Notes: a model not told the origin generated them from the sequence alone. DNA of 6,132 bases from an uncultured Schwartzia sp. (GCA_905372875.1 CAJPQU010000120.1:1-6132); one strand, 5' to 3'; shown: positions 1 to 6,054, counted from the stretch's first letter. Program-made: numbers and translations.

Positions 1-1311
1 CTCCTTCACCGTCGTCGGCGCTTCTATTCGCCGTCCGTCCTTCATGACCAAGCGCTGGAGCTTTCGCGCCGTACAGTTTTCGAAATGGCGCACCTTCCAC
101 GGCCGATCCGTATCAATGAACTCATCCGGATGATCCAGATCGATGCTCTCCCCCTTCTTGGCAATAAGCTCGGCCACGGCCCGGCCACTGGCGTCATAAA
201 TGCGATAGACTTCCTTGAGTCCCGGATCCGTCACCTTTTCGATGACCTCGGAAACCTTAATCCGCGGCTCCATGATCCCAGCCTCTTCCACGGCGCACAT
301 CTTATAGACCGCGCCGAAGATCGGATCCGTCTTCGACGTGATCATTCGTTCGCCGACCCCGAAAGCATCCACTTTGCCGCCCTGACTCAAGATCGACGTG
401 ATCGTATATTCGTCGAGGCTGTTGGAAATGACGATCTTCGCATCGGCAAATCCTGCCTGATCAAGGCGGCAGCGGGCTGTCTTCGTCAAGTAGGCCAAGT
501 CGCCGCTGTCAATGCGGATACCATAATTTTTCGAATGAACCTCCCTGTCCCGCATCTCCCGAAAAACCTGGATGGCGTTGGGAAGCCCGGATTTTAAAAC
601 ATCATAAGTATCCGCCAAAAGGATACAATTATCCGGATAAATGGCGGCAAACCGACGAAATGCCTCCAGCTCATCTTTATAGTACATGACCCAACTGTGC
701 GCCATCGTCCCACTCACCGGAATATCAAAATACTGCCCGGCGGCCACCGTCGCTGTCCCGGAAACTCCTCCGATGTAGGCAGCCCGCGCACCGTAGACTG
801 CTGCGTCGTTATTGTGCGCCCGCCGTGCCCCGAAATCAGCCACCGCCTGTCCCGCTGCCGCCCGCACAATGCGCCGCGCCTTCGTGGCGATAAGCGACTG
901 GTGATTGATCTGCGCCAACACCTCCGTCTCAATGAGCTGCGCCTCAATGAGATCTGCCACCACCGTCAGAATCGGCTCTCGAGGATACATCACCGTTCCC
1001 TCGGGAAATGCGTACACGTCCCCCGTGAAGCGGAAATTCGCCAAATACGAAAGAAATCCTTCGTCGAAGAGGCCCAAATCTCGCAGATAGGCGATATCCT
1101 CCGGCTCAAAGTGCATATCTTCCAAATAGGTCAAAACCTGTTCCAGCCCGGCGAAAATGGAAAACCCGCCTCCCTCCGGATTCTTGCGGAAGAAAACGTC
1201 GAACGCTACCTTAGGCTGCGTATCCTGCTGTAAGAAATAACCGTTCGCCATCGTCAGCTCGTAGAGATCCATCACCATGCTGATATTACGATGTCTGCCA
1301 TGCTGCGCCAT
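1..1311 (-). CDS. pncB: Nicotinate phosphoribosyltransferase (3' end outside window)
   Basis: This enzyme joins nicotinate to PRPP, with ATP hydrolysis, to give nicotinate mononucleotide. It is the entry step of NAD salvage (Preiss-Handler pathway) and is cytosolic. I translated the minus strand by hand: 437 codons are open from ATG 1311 to the window edge with no stop, so roughly the last 50 residues of a family member of about 485 are missing. Family landmarks are an N-terminal DLYELTMANGYF (residues 15-26), FGARRAH (160-166), SGTMAHSW (200-207) whose His205 matches the phosphorylated histidine, IRIDSGDL (265-272), SNSLDEYT (296-303) and FGVGERMITS (317-326). The start is supported by AGGAGG (1321-1326), nine bases upstream. 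It has its own promoter at 1378-1406 and is separated from the upstream acetyltransferase by a hairpin. Many family members are not called pncB2 or pncB consistently, but the function is secure. Confidence 0.95.
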   Translation of the reverse strand, partial: MAQHGRHRNISMVMDLYELTMANGYFLQQDTQPKVAFDVFFRKNPEGGGFSIFAGLEQVLTYLEDMHFEPEDIAYLRDLGLFDEGFLSYLANFRFTGDVYAFPEGTVMYPREPILTVVADLIEAQLIETEVLAQINHQSLIATKARRIVRAAAGQAVADFGARRAHNNDAAVYGARAAYIGGVSGTATVAAGQYFDIPVSGTMAHSWVMYYKDELEAFRRFAAIYPDNCILLADTYDVLKSGLPNAIQVFREMRDREVHSKNYGIRIDSGDLAYLTKTARCRLDQAGFADAKIVISNSLDEYTITSILSQGGKVDAFGVGERMITSKTDPIFGAVYKMCAVEEAGIMEPRIKVSEVIEKVTDPGLKEVYRIYDASGRAVAELIAKKGESIDLDHPDEFIDTDRPWKVRHFENCTARKLQRLVMKDGRRIEAPTTVKE

Positions 1312-1377
1312 CGCCTATCCCCTCCTCTGTCTCTCGCTCCGGCCGCATGTTCCTGGAGCCTTTTCAAGATTATCCCT

Positions 1378-1406
1378 ACGATACCCCCTGTTTTCTCTCC
1401 TGTCAA
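1378..1406 (-). promoter_or_regulatory. Predicted sigma-A promoter of pncB
   Basis: On the minus strand a perfect -35 box TTGACA (1401-1406) is followed by a 17-base spacer and TATCGT (1378-1383), which matches four of six bases of the -10 consensus. It lies about 67 bases upstream of the pncB start codon and downstream of the hairpin at 1442-1471, so pncB is probably transcribed independently. Confidence 0.65.
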
Positions 1407-1416
1407 GCAGAAAACA
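1389..1416. promoter_or_regulatory. Inverted repeat over the pncB -35 box, candidate operator
   Basis: TGTTTTCT (1389-1396) and AGAAAACA (1409-1416) are a perfect 8-bp inverted repeat with a 12-base spacer. The arm centres are 20 bp apart, about two helical turns, which suits a dimeric repressor. The spacer contains the -35 box, so bound protein would block RNA polymerase. Control of NAD salvage genes by NiaR or other niacin-responsive repressors is known in Bacillota, but I cannot match this site to a known motif. It could also be chance. Confidence 0.4.
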
Positions 1417-1441
1417 ATCGCTCACAGGCCCCGCCTGACGA

Positions 1442-1471
1442 AAAGCCCGTCCCCCATAGGGAACGGGCTTT
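1442..1471 (-). terminator. Hairpin terminator after the acetyltransferase gene
   Basis: AAAGCCCGT (1442-1450) pairs perfectly with ACGGGCTTT (1463-1471). The stem continues with CCC/GGG after a single bulged base, leaving a five-base loop. Read on the minus strand, the 3' arm ends in TTTT, a short U tract. It sits about 40 bases past the GNAT stop codon and upstream of the pncB promoter. The short tail makes efficiency uncertain. A second small hairpin, GCCTTC-4-GAAGGC (1492-1507), lies between the stop and this stem. Confidence 0.6.
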
Positions 1472-1512
1472 CCCGATCGCGGCCCACATCCGCCTTCGTC
1501 TGAAGGCAGCGT

Positions 1513-1818
1513 TCACCGTATCGCTCCTCGAAGATCTGCCACTTCCGCGGCATGTTTATCAAAATAATGGGCAACGAAAGAACAGACCGGACGCAGTCGC
1601 AAATGTTCCGCCCGCGCGTCGGCCATCGCCTCGGCTAAAAGCCGCAGGCCGACGCCCTGTCCGCCGAAAGCCTCCTCTACCTTCGTATGGTCAAGGCTGC
1701 GCTCTTCGGGAGTGATCTGCCGCCACGTCATATACCCGGCCAGCGTCCCCGCCGCGTCCCACGCTCGATACACCCCGCCGTCTTCATTCTCCTCGCAGGT
1801 CACACGAAATTCCGCCAT
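1513..1818 (-). CDS. Small GNAT-family N-acetyltransferase (COG2388-like)
   Basis: This 101-aa protein resembles the short stand-alone GNAT proteins of the Acetyltransf_CG type (COG2388, YjdJ-like), which are about 90-110 aa and carry only the acetyl-CoA-binding core. An early strand pair contains YMTWRQITPEE (29-39). The motif HTKVEEAFGGQGVGLRLL (44-61) contains the pyrophosphate-binding loop in the form GGQGVG, and RPVCSFVAHYFDKH (76-89) is the typical family tail. The substrate is unknown; members of this class are usually uncharacterised. ATG 1818 has GGAGG (1825-1829) six bases upstream. The gene starts 15 bases after the stop of the cysteine-containing gene, with the ribosome binding site in that gap, so the two are very probably co-transcribed. 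A hairpin terminator follows. I am sure of the fold family but not of the role. Confidence 0.88.
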   Translation of the reverse strand: MAEFRVTCEENEDGGVYRAWDAAGTLAGYMTWRQITPEERSLDHTKVEEAFGGQGVGLRLLAEAMADARAEHLRLRPVCSFVAHYFDKHAAEVADLRGAIR

Positions 1819-1833
1819 CTTCTGCCTCCAATC

Positions 1834-2181
1834 TCACAGCAGACTATCCTTATGGTCGAGGATCTCCCGCCCCGGCGCACAGGCCGGGCAGTCGCAGTAT
1901 TTCCCTCCCGCCGCCTTCACTTCCCTCATGTGCTGCGCCATTTCCGCCGCTTTCTCGGCGCCGAAAAGCTTCTGCCCTTCCGGCGATGCAAAGAACGCCA
2001 ATACCTGATCGACCTCCAGCACATCCGCCTGAAGCTCGGCAATGAGCTTCTGTGACGCGGCCTTCTCCCGCTCCGTGCCGAAGGCCGCCAACCATTCCAC
2101 GCCTACTGCCTTAAGTTCCGGGCAGCAGCTCGGTGACGCCACCACAGCCTGGACCTTCTCCTTAATCGCTTGCTTATCCAT
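1834..2181 (-). CDS. Conserved small protein of unknown function with CxCxxC motif
   Basis: This 115-aa acidic, Ala/Glu/Lys-rich protein is probably mostly helical and shows no signal peptide or membrane segment. It has five cysteines: a CC pair in SPSCCPEL (16-23), and C96, C98 and C101 in KYCDCPAC near the C terminus. This arrangement could bind a metal or act in redox chemistry, which is inference. I recall similar short proteins in Bacillota carrying the label 'molecular chaperone Hsp90', but no Hsp90 ATPase or middle domain is visible and the length is far too short, so I do not transfer that name. ATG 2181 is chosen because GGTGG sits five bases upstream, with a further GGAGG behind it, and because a TATAAT promoter lies shortly before. 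The frame stays open upstream to 2484, but that stretch overlaps the NYN gene and reads as shadow. The gene is followed closely by the GNAT gene. Confidence 0.85.
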   Translation of the reverse strand: MDKQAIKEKVQAVVASPSCCPELKAVGVEWLAAFGTEREKAASQKLIAELQADVLEVDQVLAFFASPEGQKLFGAEKAAEMAQHMREVKAAGGKYCDCPACAPGREILDHKDSLL

Positions 2182-2244
2182 ATTTACCACCCTTTCCTCC
2201 GCCGACTGGCAGGACTTTCCTTTTTTTCCGCTATTCCTGTTTTT

Positions 2245-2274
2245 ATTATAGCGCTTTCTGTTTCGTTCAGCCAA
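2245..2274 (-). promoter_or_regulatory. Predicted promoter of the small Cys protein/GNAT unit
   Basis: A perfect -10 box TATAAT (2245-2250, minus strand) stands 18 bases from TTGGCT (2269-2274), which matches four of six bases of the -35 consensus. It is about 63 bases upstream of the start at 2181. I see no terminator between the NYN gene and this promoter, so some read-through from the NYN gene is possible. Confidence 0.6.
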
Positions 2275-2305
2275 CAGGATCGGGAAATATTCAACTCCAC
2301 CGCCC

Positions 2306-3046
2306 TTAATTACACTTATAGTAAATGATGGTAGACTTTTTCTTAATCTTATAGCGTTTGGGAAACGCCTCCACAAACTGTGCCAACTTCTTAAACCCGT
2401 AGCTGCGAACGTCAAAGTCCGGCTTAACCCGCTTGATATACTGTCCCGCCACCCCCAGCTGGGTAAAGCCGCCGTCGTCGGCATACTGCTCCGACGCGAT
2501 GCGAAGGAGGCGGTGAATCACCTTGACGTCAGAAGCCGTTCCCTCGTCTGCCGCCCGTTCTGCCGGCTTTTCCGGCGCTTCATCGGCGGCGGGGGGATCG
2601 TCGTCCTTCTCCACCCCCACATTTTCTAAAATGATAAAGGTATCGCAGCTATTGCGGAACGCCTCCGGCGTCGTCTTCTTCCCCACGCCCATGACGTAGA
2701 CCCCCGACTCCCGCAAGTGGATGGCCAAGGGCGTATAGTCGCTGTCGCTGGACACCAACACAAAGGCGTCGTAAAGATTGCGGTGGAGAAGCGTCACCGC
2801 ATCGATGACCAAAGCGATATCCGTGGCGTTCTTTCCCACGGTATAATCAAACTGCTGCTCCGCCTTAATGGCCAGCCGCTTTAATTCCGCCTCCCAGTTC
2901 TTCAGCCCCTCCTTGCGCCAGTTTCCATAGGCTCGCTTCGTCACAATGCGCCCGTGGGTGGACACCTCCTGCAAAAGGGGTTCCAGCTTACTAAGCTGCG
3001 TATTATCCGCGTCGATCAAAACTGCCATTTTCTCCAAAGACTCCAC
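2306..3046 (-). CDS. NYN-domain protein (LabA/DUF88-like) with C-terminal OST-HTH/LOTUS domain
   Basis: A predicted PIN-like RNase fused to a putative RNA-binding winged helix; 246 aa from GTG 3046. The NYN domain covers about residues 7-142. Its acidic metal-site candidates are the two Asp in AVLIDADN (D12, D14), those in GKNATDIALVIDAV (D76, D82) and those in LVSSDSDYTPL (D101, D103). KRAYGNW and VMGVGKKTTPEAF are also typical. An acidic, Pro-rich linker (about 147-172) leads to an OST-HTH/LOTUS-like region (about 173-245) with FTQLGVAGQYIK and YGFKKLAQFVEAFP. The fusion is widespread in bacteria, and target RNAs are mostly unknown. GTG 3046 is preferred because the near-perfect ribosome binding site GAGGTGA (3052-3058) sits five bases upstream. 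Alternatives are ATG 3028, GTG 3055 and TTG 3103. The gene is isolated: a strong terminator lies upstream, and I could not find a convincing promoter between it and the start. Confidence 0.9.
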   Translation of the reverse strand: MESLEKMAVLIDADNTQLSKLEPLLQEVSTHGRIVTKRAYGNWRKEGLKNWEAELKRLAIKAEQQFDYTVGKNATDIALVIDAVTLLHRNLYDAFVLVSSDSDYTPLAIHLRESGVYVMGVGKKTTPEAFRNSCDTFIILENVGVEKDDDPPAADEAPEKPAERAADEGTASDVKVIHRLLRIASEQYADDGGFTQLGVAGQYIKRVKPDFDVRSYGFKKLAQFVEAFPKRYKIKKKSTIIYYKCN

Positions 3047-3051
3047 GCTCG

Positions 3052-3058
3052 TCACCTC
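3052..3058 (-). promoter_or_regulatory. Ribosome binding site deciding the NYN gene start
   Basis: GAGGTGA on the minus strand is a seven-base match to the complement of the 16S rRNA 3' end and stands five bases from GTG 3046. No comparable site is placed correctly for the other possible starts. Confidence 0.65.
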
Positions 3059-3135
3059 ATCCTGTCCTCTGTCCGCTCTATCGGATACTATTCGCGAAAG
3101 CAACGGAAATCCCTGCCAATCCCCAAAATGAAGAC

Positions 3136-3185
3136 AAAAAAAGCAGGAGCCGTCCCCCCGCCAAGGGATTGGCTCCTGTTTTTTT
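3136..3185. terminator. Strong bidirectional intrinsic terminator after flgE
   Basis: CAGGAGCC (3144-3151) pairs perfectly with GGCTCCTG (3171-3178), with TCCC/GGGA able to extend the stem inside. The stem is flanked by seven A on the left (3136-3142) and seven T on the right (3179-3185), so it gives a U tract in either direction. On the minus strand it lies about 12 bases past the flgE stop codon and ends the flagellar transcript before the NYN gene. Confidence 0.9.
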
Positions 3186-3197
3186 GTTGCGCTTCTC

Positions 3198-4943
3198 TTA
3201 CCGCTTCATCTGAATCAACGTCTCCAACATCTCATCGGACACGGTGATGGTCTTAGAATTAGCCTGGAACCCGCGCTGGGTGATGATCATATCCGTGAAC
3301 TCGTTCGCCACATCCACGTTCGACATCTCCAAAGCCGAGGGCGTAATTGTCGCGCCGATATTAGTAGCCGTATTCGGTGCTCCCGACCTACCGGCGTTAT
3401 TGGAATCCTCATAAAGACTGTTGCCTATCTTATTCAAACCACCGGGATTTGTAAAGCGTTGGAGAGCAACCTGCGCTTCCGTTTTTCTCATCCCGTTCGT
3501 ATACGTACCGGTAATCGTTCCTGTTTTATCAATGGATACACTACTTAATGTACCAGAAGCGTTACCGTCAGCCTTACCAGCGATGGTATTGCTTCCGGCA
3601 TACTGCGTCAAAGCGCTGTAATCCAAACTGACCGTCTGCGGCGAACCGGATCCGTTCGTCATGGTCAACGTCGGCAAGCTGGAACCCGTACTGTATTTTC
3701 CATTGACATCAAAGGTCACGGTGGCTACCGGCATGGTGACCGTGGTCACCTTGCCGTCTTTCCCCGTGATGGTCTGGGTACTCTCATGCCCAGCGACAGA
3801 ATGGCTCGTATCTAAGGAAACTGCCCAAGTGCTGATGGTATTGCCCAGTGCGTCTTTCGTGACCCCCGTCTTGGTAAAATATACAGCCACATCATGCTTT
3901 GCCCCTAAGGAATCGTATATTGTTAAGGTTGTCACAAGGGGCAGGCTGTGTCCTTTCTCGTATCGTCCCGAAGTCTGGGTCACCGTTCCCCCATCGCTCA
4001 ATTTCAGCGTAACGGGATTCGCCGCCGAGGCTTCCGTACTCTCGTGGGTTTTAACCGCTTTCACCGTCACATTTTCTGTCTTGGTGTTGCTAAAGGAAGT
4101 AATCGTCGAAGTTTCCGTTATCTTGTCGATTCTCTTTACATAGCTGAACCCTTGGATTTGGACAACCGTAGGCACACCGTTCTTGATCAGTGTATAATTA
4201 TCGCCCACTTTATAGTGCAGCCCCGTAGTCGTGTCCTCCACGGTGGATCCATCCGAAAGATAGAGTTTTACCCCATTCGCCGCCGTAGCCGCTTCCGAGA
4301 TTGTTCCCGCAGCCACTTCCTTCTCCGTCTCATATCGTCCCCCCACGGCGTAAGGGCCGCCTGAAGTCAATTCCACGCCGCTCCCATCAGCAAATTCTAG
4401 GTTTACTTTATTATTCGGCGTTGGGGTCGCTGTATAGCCCGACGTCGTCGTTACATGGGAAGCAATACCGCCCACCTTAACCTCCGTTCCATTCCCACCA
4501 CCTTTTTGTAAAACATCTATCGCAGTAATCGTGATCTCTCGTTTGGCATCTATTACGTTGGACGTATGAGATACAGAGGTAACGGGATCAATATAGGTGT
4601 AGGTATCCGTTCCCACGCGATAGGATGAACCATCATTGACGATATGTGTCGTCCCGTCTGCCAGCGTCAGCTCAATCGGCGCGTCCGGTGTCCCTGTCAC
4701 CAGCGTGCCGGGTGTGCTGCTGCCTACAAAGCATTTTCCCCCTACCGTGGCCGTTTGTCCTACGGTAAGCTGTACTTTCGTCTTTCCATCGGTTACAAAT
4801 ACATCTTGTGACGCAGATGCCGTAGCGGTGTCTCCAGTTGTCGCCGTCGTATACCCATAACTCCAATTCGGATCCACGGTTGATGGCGTCGCTGTCTGCC
4901 CACTGGCTAAGGTAGCAGTCACCGGCGAATTATCGCTGGACAC
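3198..4943 (-). CDS. flgE: FlgE hook protein, repeat region and C-terminal part (3' frame)
   Basis: This 581-codon frame can begin at GTG 4943, but that is probably not a real start: no ribosome binding site precedes it and the in-frame sense continues upstream to the shift at about 4954. In order it holds a long Thr/Val/Gly/Ser-rich region with repeated modules (to about residue 336), then a FlaE-like hook domain beginning LVTTLTIYDSLGAKHDVAVYF (from 336), with STWAVSLD following, and VALQRFTNPGGLNKIGNSLY (492-511). It ends with the C-terminal signature EMSNVDVANEFTDMIITQRGF and SKTITVSDEMLETLIQMKR (539-581), which folds back on the N terminus in D0. The C-terminal half is intact to its TAA stop, arguing against long-standing decay. 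Many FlgE proteins are about 400 aa, so the extra length lies in the repeat region. Confidence 0.9.
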   Translation of the reverse strand: MSSDNSPVTATLASGQTATPSTVDPNWSYGYTTATTGDTATASASQDVFVTDGKTKVQLTVGQTATVGGKCFVGSSTPGTLVTGTPDAPIELTLADGTTHIVNDGSSYRVGTDTYTYIDPVTSVSHTSNVIDAKREITITAIDVLQKGGGNGTEVKVGGIASHVTTTSGYTATPTPNNKVNLEFADGSGVELTSGGPYAVGGRYETEKEVAAGTISEAATAANGVKLYLSDGSTVEDTTTGLHYKVGDNYTLIKNGVPTVVQIQGFSYVKRIDKITETSTITSFSNTKTENVTVKAVKTHESTEASAANPVTLKLSDGGTVTQTSGRYEKGHSLPLVTTLTIYDSLGAKHDVAVYFTKTGVTKDALGNTISTWAVSLDTSHSVAGHESTQTITGKDGKVTTVTMPVATVTFDVNGKYSTGSSLPTLTMTNGSGSPQTVSLDYSALTQYAGSNTIAGKADGNASGTLSSVSIDKTGTITGTYTNGMRKTEAQVALQRFTNPGGLNKIGNSLYEDSNNAGRSGAPNTATNIGATITPSALEMSNVDVANEFTDMIITQRGFQANSKTITVSDEMLETLIQMKR

Positions 4944-5068
4944 GGTAATAGTTTCCCCGTTACAGTGTGGGTCTCCGGCGTTTGATACGGATAGGTATCC
5001 CCTACGGCGTAGGAACCGCTTGTTACCGTTACTGCCCGGCCATTACTGAGAGTGAGCACCGTTTCTGT
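3936..5068 (-). repeat. Degenerate protein repeat within FlgE (at least five modules)
   Basis: A module of roughly 27-29 residues recurs with the pattern V-x-L-x-L-S-D-G-S-x-V-x-x-T-S-G-x-Y-x-V-G-x-x-Y. Copies are at 4985-5068 (LTLSNGRAVTVTSGSYAVGD), 4593-4679 (LTLADGTTHIV, YRVGTDTY), 4329-4409 (LEFADGSGVELTSG, YAVGGRY), 4188-4274 (LYLSDGSTVEDTT, YKVGDNY) and 3936-4016 (LKLSDGGTVTQTSGRYEKG). Two weaker candidates lie between the first and second. Spacing is uneven: about 45 residues between the third and fourth, and 86-90 between the second and third and between the fourth and fifth. Alternating polar and hydrophobic residues suggest small beta domains exposed on the hook surface. Confidence 0.65.
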
Positions 5069-5650
5069 CTTAGTCGTCCCCCCTGATATACTCGTGATCG
5101 TCGCTATCTCAGAATTAAGATTATTGGAATACTTGGCGGCCACAGAAGCCTTGGCGGCCATTGATTTTCCTGACGGAATCGTAATGTTTCCTACGTTACT
5201 TCCTGTATCGAGGGTCCCACTTTCGTTCGCCATCCAGCCTTGTACATAGTATCCCGTGCCCGATTGAACATAATTCCCATCGGCATCAAACTCGAACGCC
5301 CCATTACGGGTATACGCGGTACCAGATCCTGTATTCAGCATGAAGAGAGAATTCGGACTGGAAAGGCAGAGATCCGTATTGCGGCCCGTCGATTGCACGC
5401 TGCCATTAGTGAACAGCATATCAATACTGGAAACGGCAGATCCAAGGCCGATCTGTTTAGGATTCGTGCCGCCAATATTGTTATTGGGAGCCGACGCCCC
5501 CGTCAGTGTCTGGCTGATCATGTCAGCGAAGTTCACCCGGCTGGACTTAAAGCCGGTGGTGTTGACGTTAGAAATATTGTTGCCGATGACGTCCATACGC
5601 GTCTGGTGGTTTTTTAACCCGGATACGCCGGAAAATAAAGAACGCATCAT
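4919..5650 (-). CDS. flgE: FlgE hook protein, N-terminal part (5' frame)
   Basis: This part is 243 codons from ATG 5650. Residues 4-41 (SLFSGVSGLKNHQ, then MDVIGNNISNVNTTGFKSSR) are the flagellar rod/hook N-terminal signature (Flg_bb_rod family), which forms the coiled-coil D0 core. GSVQSTGRNTDLCLS (83-97), then YTRNGAFEFDADGNYV and YYVQGWMANESGTL, are the typical FlgE D1 segment. Homology ends near residue 233, where the frame changes; the last eleven codons are out-of-frame reading. ATG 5650 is chosen over the adjacent ATG 5647 and over the upstream extension to 5743 because CTCCTT on the plus strand (5663-5668, AAGGAG in the transcript) lies upstream at 12 bases and the protein then begins MMRSLFSG. 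The gene starts 31 bases after the flagellar operon protein, so both share one transcript. Confidence 0.9.
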   Translation of the reverse strand: MMRSLFSGVSGLKNHQTRMDVIGNNISNVNTTGFKSSRVNFADMISQTLTGASAPNNNIGGTNPKQIGLGSAVSSIDMLFTNGSVQSTGRNTDLCLSSPNSLFMLNTGSGTAYTRNGAFEFDADGNYVQSGTGYYVQGWMANESGTLDTGSNVGNITIPSGKSMAAKASVAAKYSNNLNSEIATITSISGGTTKTETVLTLSNGRAVTVTSGSYAVGDTYPYQTPETHTVTGKLLPCPAIIRR

Positions 5651-5681
5651 GATAGAACACTTCTCCTTTACAAGGCGCGGC

Positions 5682-6047
5682 TCAGAGAATGGCCACGCAG
5701 TCGATATCAGTGAAAAAACGGCCCGGGATACTGTCCTCCCCAATGGCGGTGACCACCGTCCTATTCTGGACGCTGACCACCATGGCTAAGTTATCCCGAA
5801 AATAAATCAGTGCTTCTTTTCGATCCTTCCGGCGCAATCGGTCGATGATTTCGACCAGATTCCGCATATCCTGCATCGTGAGATTTTTCCCGCAGCGATG
5901 AAAGCATTCTTCCGCATTGCGCGAAAAGCGCACGCCCCGCTTGCCGTCCACGCTGATAAAGACCGGCTGCTGCCCAGACGTCCCTTCTGGATCCGTCAGT
6001 GCCACATCCCCTTTCGGCCGGAGATTTCTCACGTCTGTTTCCGTCAA
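5682..6047 (-). CDS. Flagellar operon protein, TIGR02530-like
   Basis: This 121-aa cytosolic protein has no membrane segment. It resembles the family found next to flgD and flgE in flagellar operons of Bacillota and relatives (TIGR02530); its biochemical role is not established. Visible family features are VRFSRNAEECFHRCGKNLT (39-57), corresponding to the FSKHAxERxxxRG stretch, a helical segment rich in Arg and Lys (NLVEIIDRLRRKDRKEAL), then MVVSVQNRTVVTAI (89-102) and the end FFTDIDCVAIL. The start is TTG 6047, chosen because AAAGGAGGG (6055-6063) is eight bases upstream and no in-frame ATG is near. It precedes flgE by 31 bases, the usual family order, which supports both assignments. The upstream flgD, if present, lies outside the window. 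Confidence 0.88.
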   Translation of the reverse strand: MTETDVRNLRPKGDVALTDPEGTSGQQPVFISVDGKRGVRFSRNAEECFHRCGKNLTMQDMRNLVEIIDRLRRKDRKEALIYFRDNLAMVVSVQNRTVVTAIGEDSIPGRFFTDIDCVAIL

Positions 6048-6054
6048 AACCTGT

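Larger units (their letters stand above)
3198..5650 (-). pseudogene. flgE: Flagellar hook protein gene flgE, interrupted by a one-base frameshift
   Basis: The two halves listed separately belong to one hook gene. The 5' frame carries the FlgE N-terminal signature and the 3' frame carries the FlaE-like region and the FlgE C-terminal signature; neither half could build a hook alone. The frames meet at 4952-4958, where the minus strand reads ACG GGG AAA CTA. Adding one A gives T-G-K-T-I-T-V-S-S-D and joins the reading frames into 817 codons (2454 bases with the added base). As given, the 5' frame runs on into an unlikely tail, KLLPCPAIIRR, and stops at 4919. Explanations are a homopolymer sequencing or assembly error, a real mutation, a phase-variable run, or ribosomal slippage on G-GGG. 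The first is the most economical because everything on both sides looks intact. FlgE polymerises into the hook, the universal joint between rod and filament. Confidence 0.85.

Noticed and set aside
85..1233. Plus-strand open frames of 170 and 178 codons
   Set aside because: They lie opposite the well-conserved pncB and their translations are Arg/His/Pro-rich without domain features, as expected of antisense shadows.
2182..2484. Upstream extension of the small Cys protein to 216 codons
   Set aside because: The extension overlaps the 3' end of the NYN gene in a different frame and crosses a promoter; ATG 2181 has its own ribosome binding site and begins the conserved-looking protein.
3059..3135. 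Promoter for the NYN gene
   Set aside because: Hexamers such as TTGGCA, TTGCTT and TAGTAT occur on the minus strand, but none combine with acceptable spacing.
3735..3750. Perfect 16-bp palindrome GGTGACC-GT-GGTCACC
   Set aside because: It lies inside flgE and is explained by the coded V-T-T-V-T stretch; no promoter or gene boundary is nearby.
3661..4143. 160-codon plus-strand frame that looks hydrophobic, like a membrane protein
   Set aside because: It is the antisense of Thr/Val/Ser-rich codons in flgE, which read as Val/Leu/Ser on the other strand; no ribosome binding site or coherent helices.
4951..4958. Canonical programmed -1 frameshift site
   Set aside because: The in-frame heptamer does not fit X-XXY-YYZ because AAA would have to re-pair with GAA, and no strong downstream stem-loop is evident; kept only as a less likely option.
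5340..5375. Second frameshift suspected at NTDLCLSSPNSLF in FlgE
   Set aside because: The reading continues in the same frame into conserved FlgE sequence on both sides; the wording is an ordinary variant of this segment.
5240..5789. Plus-strand frames of 125 and 149 codons opposite the flgE 5' end
   Set aside because: They mirror the strongly conserved FlgE N terminus and have no family features.
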